Shown here piece after piece: positions 58,288 to 64,000 of a DNA stretch of 64,000 nt (position 1 is the stretch's first letter; each line of letters begins with the position of its first letter). This stretch comes from Cricetomys ansorgei (Eukaryota; Chordata; Mammalia; Rodentia; Nesomyidae), in contig JAMJFZ010001779.1 of assembly GCA_026225945.1 (NCBI GenBank), forward strand, positions 24,942 through 88,941. The letters run 5' to 3'. The notes under the pieces were generated by a model that saw only the letters and a list, made by a program, of their open reading frames with translations, was not told the DNA's origin and ran no database searches. The translations under genes and the position numbers were made by a program.

Positions 58288-58569
58288 AGAACCAAGAGCT
58301 CCCATAGGCAGCACTCTCTCCGGAGCAGAGTAAGGTCTGGCCCTTGTCTTGCAACCTTGTGGTGTACTCGGTTTTTTATTCAGACATCATTTTAACAATA
58401 GCCAATAATGTTTGGGAAATTCTTTTGGAACCCCATTGACCAACAACTTAAATGAGGTAATCTATAACTGACACTGAGTTTTTTGTCTGCTAGTCTATGG
58501 TGTGTGAGAGAGATACACCCCTCATTATATGGTAACTCCATTTAAACTCCCTTTGTATATATGTATGTA

Positions 58570-58955
58570 TGTATGTGTATAGGTTTCCATAAAGTCTTTT
58601 TAAATGTCTTTAGTTTTAGTTGTCATTCTCCACACTCTCTACTCCAGCCTTCTCTCCCATTCTCTATCACATTAAATCTTTCTGTTCCACTATTATCCTT
58701 CACACCCCTTCATACTGCCTCCATTCTATCCCCTTCCCTTGAAATGCCCCAAATGGTCCCTTACTCATTTTCTGACTTCTATGGGTACTCTAATTCAAAC
58801 ATACATATCTAAAATTTCAAATCTAGCATCCACATATGAGAGCAGACCTGAGCTGTTTGTTTTTCTGGATCTGTGTTATCTCATTCATGATTATTTTTAC
58901 CTCTACCCATTTACCTGTGAAACACATGACTTAATTTTTTCTTAATAGCTTGCTT
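58570..58955 (-). repeat. LINE-1 3' end, minus strand
   Basis: Reversed L1: the pyrimidine-rich 3' UTR ('ccagccttctctcccattct') followed by 'catccacatatgagagcaga', 'ttctggatctgtgttatctc' and 'ctctacccatttacctgtga', the reversed C-terminal ORF2 region. A TATG-rich stretch at 58555-58575 marks the left edge. Confidence 0.7.
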
Positions 58956-59112
58956 TACCTGCTTTCTAATACACATGGGACCATCCATTCAAGAATGGCA
59001 CCGCCTACAATGGCTTGGACCCTCCCACATCAATTACTAATTAAGAAAATGCACTACAGACTTTGCTACAGGCCATTTTCCCAATTAAGAGCCTCTCTCC
59101 CTATATGACTCT
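58956..59112 (-). repeat. Rodent medium-reiteration element fragment, minus strand
   Basis: 'cttggaccctcccacatcaa', 'ttactaattaagaaaatgca', 'ttgctacaggccattttccc' and 'tatgactctagttt' are the reversed 5' half of the element class also found at 1906-2316. Confidence 0.7.
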
Positions 59113-60293
59113 AGTTTGCCTCCTTCATCCCATCCTTTTGTATCAGCTGCCAATACCTAGAGACATTCTCTACCTGGGAATCTACTGGTCACATCAGCCT
59201 AGAAATCAGGTAAAGAATCTTCACTCTTGTTCCTGTCCTTCATTGCAAAGTCTTCAGTCTTATCCCTAGCACTGTAGTATACCACTTGCAGAGGCCTACC
59301 ATCTCTCTCTAACTTGGCTCCCTGTGGACTCTACTGAATCTTTGCTGACCCAGTTTTTTCCTCCTTCCTATGAATCCCCTCAGATCTCACTGAAACCAGC
59401 ACCAGTATGCCCCTTCTAGTCAATCTTGGCTCTTTTGTGTCAATTGCAAATGTCTAGAAACACTCTGTACCTGGAATCCCAGTGTCCACACTAGTATTCT
59501 AGGAAACTAGGTAGGAAATCTTCACTCTCCTTTCTATCCTCCATCACAAAGTCCCCAGTCTCATCCCCAGCCTTGTAGCAGACCACTTACAAAGATCTGT
59601 GCTTCCACTCTTCCATCTGTCCCCTGGGGACTCCACCAAACCTTGTGGTAGACCTAGCTTTCCTCCTTCCATTGGATTGTCTCAGTCTCTCCTTCTAGCC
59701 CATCCCCATTCCTTCATGCCAGCCCCCAATACCTAGAAACACAATCTACCTGGGACCTCCAATAACCAAACCTGGCAGGGACTCAAGTAAGTCAATCACA
59801 GTGTCCTTCCTGTCCACATAGGATCTCTCTCCATTCTCATCCTACAGGTTACTACCTGTAACCAACTGGTTTACTGTTTCCCCTCCTCCCACTTCAACTT
59901 TATTCACTGGAGACTTCTAATTCTTGCTTCAGACCCAGGGTTCTTTAGCCTTTTTAATCCATGTATTTCCAAGGTAATTCTTTGCCTTAAAGCAACCTGC
60001 TTACAAGATACTCCTTTCCCCAACCCCCGTGAACTCTGCCTATAACTCTGTTAATGGGATCCCCTTTCCAGAAGCCTCTCTCAGCCTAGTGCACCCGTAT
60101 TCCTCTCTGCCATCCACTGGCCTGCAGAAGCACTCCCTACCAGGCAAATCACCACACTTCCATGAGATCCAGAGAGGGCAACAGAAACAAAAGAAACCCA
60201 AAAAGACAAGAGTGGATATCAACACTTAGCATTACAATCATCCCAAATCCAGAATTCTAGACACCAGTGTAAAAACACAACCATTAACAGAAA
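59113..60293 (+). promoter_or_regulatory. LINE-1 5' UTR with tandem promoter monomers
   Basis: Imperfect tandem units of about 280-300 bp. The word 'tacctagagacattctctac' at 59154 recurs as 'tgtctagaaacactctgtac' at 59451 and 'tacctagaaacacaatctac' at 59730. A second anchor, 'aagtcttcagtcttatccct' at about 59249, recurs at about 59548. Tandem 5' monomers are the promoters of murine-type L1 elements and are found only in copies that kept their 5' end. A non-monomeric tether region follows up to ORF1. Confidence 0.75.
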
Positions 60294-61134
60294 ATGTCTT
60301 CACCAGAACTCAACAAACTTGTGCAATGCAATATAGATGAAACACAAGACCAGGACTTAAAAATAGTTATTGTGAATATGTTCAAGGATGTTAAAGAGGA
60401 AACGATAAATCCCTAATAAGTCCTGTGATGAACACTGTTCCATGAACAGTGGAATTAAATAGTGAGTCCAGTACAAAAAAGTAGAAATAGAATCAATAAG
60501 AAAACCCAAACTGAGATGAAACTGGAAATGAAAAATTCAGTAAGTAAAACAACAGAGTACTAACAGAGTATAAGACATGGAAGAGAGATTCTCAGGCATT
60601 GAGCACATGGTAGAAAAACTGAATACCTCACTCATAGAAGAAACTACCCTAACCTAAAAACAGATGTCAATAAAGATACAAGAAGCATACTGAACATGAA
60701 ATAGATTGGGACAGAAAACGAATCCCCCCAACACATAATAATCAAAACATTGGACATACAAAACAAAGAATACTAAAACTTGGAAGGGAAAAAAGACTAA
60801 GCAAAACACAGAGGCAGACCTATTAAAAACACCTGAGTTTTCAATGGAGACTCTAAAAGCCAGAAAGGCCTGGACAGATGTTCTCCAGACACTAAGTGAT
60901 CCTAGATAGCAGCCCTAACTATTATACCCAACAAAACTATCAGTCACGTCACAATAGCTGCAGACAAGAAAAATATTCCACTATCAAACCAAATTTGGCA
61001 GTATCTATATATCAATCCATCCCTATAATAGGTACTAGAAAGAAAACTTCAAACTGAAGAGGTTAACCATACACAAGAAAACACAAGTAATAAATAATCT
61101 CAGACCAACAAAAGGTGGAGGGGATTCATACCAT
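60294..61134 (+). pseudogene. LINE-1 ORF1 remnant
   Basis: An ATG at 60294 opens a frame of about 40 codons ('cttcaccagaactcaacaaa', 'gttcaaggatgttaaagagg') that stops early. Later parts of ORF1 are recognisable in other frames: 'caatggagactctaaaagcc', 'agaaaggcctggacagatgt', 'actattatacccaacaaaac'. ORF1 encodes the coiled-coil RNA-binding chaperone of the L1 RNP; this copy is broken by stops and indels. Confidence 0.7.
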
Positions 61135-61524
61135 AACACCAAAATAATAGGAACCAATAAACATTAATCATTGATAACTCTTAACTTTAATGGTCTCAAT
61201 TCCCTAATAAAGAGACATAGACAACAGACTGAATTTGAAATCAGGATCCATCTTTCTGCTGCATCCAAGAAATACACATTACCATCAAGGATAGACACCA
61301 CCACCTAAGGGTAAAAGGATGAAAGACGATATTCCAAGCAAACGAACCAAAGAAACAAACAGATATGATCATTTTAAAATCTGAAAAAAATAGACTTCAA
61401 ACCAAAACCAAACAAAAGGGATTGGTGAAGGGCAATACATACTCAGCAAGGGAAAAAGCCACCAAGAGGATATTTCAATTCTAAACATCTATGAGCCAAA
61501 CACAAGGGTACCTTTTCTAGCAAG
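61135..61524 (+). pseudogene. LINE-1 ORF2 remnant, endonuclease region
   Basis: 'acaccaaaataataggaacc', 'ctttaatggtctcaattccc', 'taataaagagacatagacaa', 'acgatattccaagcaaacga' and 'aacatctatgagccaaacac' follow the N-terminal endonuclease of ORF2, degenerate. The region breaks off at about 61524 before the domain is complete. Confidence 0.75.
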
Positions 61525-61632
61525 GGATGAAACAGCAAAACCAAAGCAACTTGGGAAGAAAGGGTTTATTTCCTTACAATTCCAAATCACAGTCCATGAT
61601 CAAAGGAAGTCAGGGCAGAAATTCAAACAATT
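61525..61632 (-). repeat. Medium-reiteration element fragment inside L1 ORF2, minus strand
   Basis: 'caaaaccaaagcaacttggg', 'agaaagggtttatttcctta', 'caaatcacagtccatgatca' and 'aaggaagtcagggcagaaat' are the reversed 3' half of the class seen at 1906-2316. It replaces several hundred bases of ORF2 between the endonuclease and the linker. Confidence 0.8.
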
Positions 61633-64000
61633 AAATCTTTTTGGAATTGAATAAAAATGAAAATACAGTATACCCAAACCTATAGAACACAATGAAGATA
61701 GTTTTAAAGAGGTAAATTCATAGAACTAATTTCCTACATAAAAAAAAAATTGGAGATATCTCATATTAACAATACAAGAAATAATAAAACTCAGGGCTGA
61801 AATCAGTAAAATAGAAACAAAAACAAACAAAAAAATACAAAGAATCAATAAAACAAAGAGTTTGTTCTTTGGGAAAATCAGTAAAACTGGTAAACTTTTA
61901 ACTAAAAGATGGACAGACAAGACCCAAATTAATAAAATTAGAGATGAAAAGGGGGGGCATAGGAAATCAGAGAATCTTAAGGACATACTTAAAAAAAAAC
62001 TATACTCCAACAAATTGGAAAAATCTATAAAAATGGATAAATTTATTGATACATACAACCTAAAAAGTTAAACCAAAGCCATTTAAGCAACTTAAGCTGA
62101 CCTTTAACCCCAGTCTAATAAAAGCAGTAATTAAAAGTCTCTAAAAAAAAAAAGAGACCAAGCCCAGGGTCAGATTGATTCAGTACAGAATTCTAACATA
62201 TCTTCAAAGAATTAATGCCAACAGTTCTCAAATTATCCCACAAAATAGAAACGGAAGAAACATCGCCCAGTTCTTTATATATGGCCACAATCACTCTGAT
62301 ATCTAAACCACACAAATATTCAACTGAGAATGAAAATTCTAGAATAATTTCCCTTAGGAACATAGAGGCAAAAATTCTCAATAAAATACTTGCAAACCAC
62401 TTTACAAATACACATCAAAAAGATAATTCGCCATGATCAAGTAGGCTTACTCCCAGAGATGCAGGGATGGTTTCAACATACTTAAATTTATAAATGTAGT
62501 CCACCACATAAACAAACTGAAAGACAAAAACCATGTGATGATCTCTTAAGAAGCAAAAAAGGCCTTTGACAAAATCCAACACTTTTCATGATAAAAGTCT
62601 TGGAGAGACTGGGACTCAAGGGACATATTTTAACATAATAAAAACAGTTCAAAGCAGCACACAGCCAACATCAATCTAAACAGAGAGAAACTCAAAGCAT
62701 TTCCACTAAAATCAGAAACATTGCAAAGATGTCCACTCTCACCATACTTACTAATATAGAACTTGAAGTCTTAACTGGAGCAGTAAGACAACTGAAAGAG
62801 ACCAAGATACAAATAGGAAAGGAATAAGACAAAGCATTGAAATTTGCAGATGATCACATTGTAAACATAAATGACGCAAAAAATTCTACTAGTAAACTTC
62901 GATAGCTGATAAACACCTTCAGCAAATTAACAGGACACAAAATTAATATACAAAAATTAGTAAACTTCCTATATACAAATGAAAAATGGACTGAGAAAAA
63001 ATCAGGAAAACAATAACTTTACAATATTCTCAGGTTAAATAAATAAATACAATATCTTTAAGTATCTCTAAGCAAATAAATGAAAGACTTCTATAATAAA
63101 AACTATAAAACACTGAAGAAAGAAATTGAATAAGATATTAGATTACGAGAATTCCCTGAAACTCATGATCAGTAAGATTAATAAAGTGAAAATGGCTCTC
63201 CTATCAAAGCAATCTATATATTCAATGCAATCCCCATCAAAATTTCAACACAACTCTTCACAGAAATTGAAAGGACAATTTTCAGCTTCAAAATGGAACC
63301 ACACCCAAAGAAAGAAAGAAAGAAAAAGAAAACACGGGATAGCTAAATACAATCCTGAATAATAAAACCTGATGGAGGTTATCACCATTCTCTATTTCAA
63401 ATTGATGTGCAGAGCTATAGTAATAAAAACAGCATGGTATTACATAAAAACAGACAGATTGAATAATGGAATCAAATAATCAGAGAAGTCTACACATCTA
63501 TGCACATATGATCAGAAAATACACATTGGAAAAAACAAAACATCTTCAACAAATGGCTCTGGTCAAGCTAGATGGCTTCATGTAGATTCTACATTGTAGA
63601 AGAATGTAAATAGAATGCATACTTTTCACCCTCACAAAACTCAACTCCAGTTGAATCAAGGACCTCAACCTAAAGTCAGATACACTGAATCTGATAAAAG
63701 CAAGTGAGAATCACCTTGAACTCACTGGCAAAGGAAAAGACTTGCCGAATAGGACACTGATAGCACAGGCGCTAAAACAATTAATACATGTGACTTCATG
63801 AAACTGGCAAAGGGTACTGTCATCCCCCAAAAAAACAATAGGCTACAGAATGGGATCATATCTTTACCAACTACATATCTGATAGAGGGCTAATATCTAA
63901 AATAAATAAAGAACTTTAAAAAAAAAAAGGACATCCTGAAAAAATAACCCAATTAAAAATGGGGTACAGATCTAACAGAGAGTTCTGACAAGTGAAAATA
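61633..64000 (+). pseudogene. LINE-1 ORF2 remnant, linker, reverse transcriptase and C-terminal region
   Basis: Collinear with rodent L1 ORF2: 'aataaaactcagggctgaaa' (linker), 'ccatgatcaagtaggcttac', 'gatgcagggatggtttcaac', 'tttcatgataaaagtcttgg', then TTTGCAGATGAT at 62843-62854, which encodes the FADD form of the reverse transcriptase catalytic motif. It continues through 'gcatggtattacataaaaac' to the C-terminal part and past the window end. Frames are broken throughout, the longest about 78 codons, so it is not functional. The 3' UTR should lie beyond 64000. Confidence 0.82.
63305..63332. repeat. (GAAA)n-like run in ORF2 remnant
   Basis: Several AAAG units in an A-rich stretch of the L1 remnant; probably grown after the element died. 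Confidence 0.7.

Larger units (their letters stand above)
57930..58397 (+). mobile_element. ERV LTR, plus strand
   Basis: The LTR starts TGTCGGGTC just after a purine tract and ends at 'tttaaca' (58397), 468 bp. U3 has a triplicated word around AATCAGTAAACC (57990, 58006, 58018). A TATA box (TATAAAAG) is at 58280-58287, followed by the expected R/U5-like 'gcagcactctctccggagca' and 'gcaaccttgtggtgtactcg'. The layout suggests a class I (gamma-like) LTR, but the class is inference. Confidence 0.72.

Overview
The window looks like intergenic or deep intronic DNA from a muroid rodent. This rests on its repeats: B1, B2/B3, B4 and ID SINEs, many 3' untranslated ends of rodent Lx-type LINE-1 elements, and rodent-type LTR sequences, over an older mammalian layer (L1M, HAL1, MIR). 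The B1 copies read more like the mouse/rat form than the vole/hamster form, so a murid is favoured, but I cannot name the species. I see no CpG island, no convincing exon or splice structure, no tRNA, rRNA or CRISPR array, and no open reading frame above 145 codons. The few long frames lie in repeats or microsatellites, so I annotate no host protein-coding gene.

Layout. 0-10 kb: an inverted pair of rodent medium-reiteration elements (about 1.4-2.3 kb), an old L1M ORF2 fragment on the minus strand interrupted by two SINEs (4.0-5.5 kb), and a compact ERV-like element with two LTRs (6.1-8.2 kb). 11.8-20.6 kb: Lx and L1M fragments in both orientations, a solo LTR related to the 6-8 kb element with a perfect 6-bp target duplication, and the first copy of a repeat family (family X) that I recognise as repetitive but cannot name. 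20-31 kb: AT-rich sequence with microsatellites, an unusual 183-bp inverted repeat, further Lx 3' ends, and a three-layer nested insertion carrying family X copy B. 31.3-42.9 kb: the most repeat-poor part, with only a few SINEs. 43-46 kb: family X copy C, rearranged into a direct duplication plus an inverted arm, followed by Lx 3' ends in opposite orientations. 47.9-49.6 kb: a HAL1-like element. 54-55 kb: an old element split by two SINEs. 56.3-58.4 kb: three LTR-like promoters, two on the minus strand and one on the plus strand. 58.6-64 kb: an L1 3' end, then a large degenerate L1 on the plus strand with tandem 5' promoter monomers. It runs off the window end.

There is no gene pathway to describe; the content is a record of repeated transposon insertion. 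The best candidates for something unusual are the family X foldback at 43.4-44.4 kb, the 24.5 kb hairpin, the LTR cluster at 56-58 kb and the monomer-bearing L1. Family names come from recognition by eye without a database, so subfamily names are tentative and edges of old repeats may be wrong by tens of bases.
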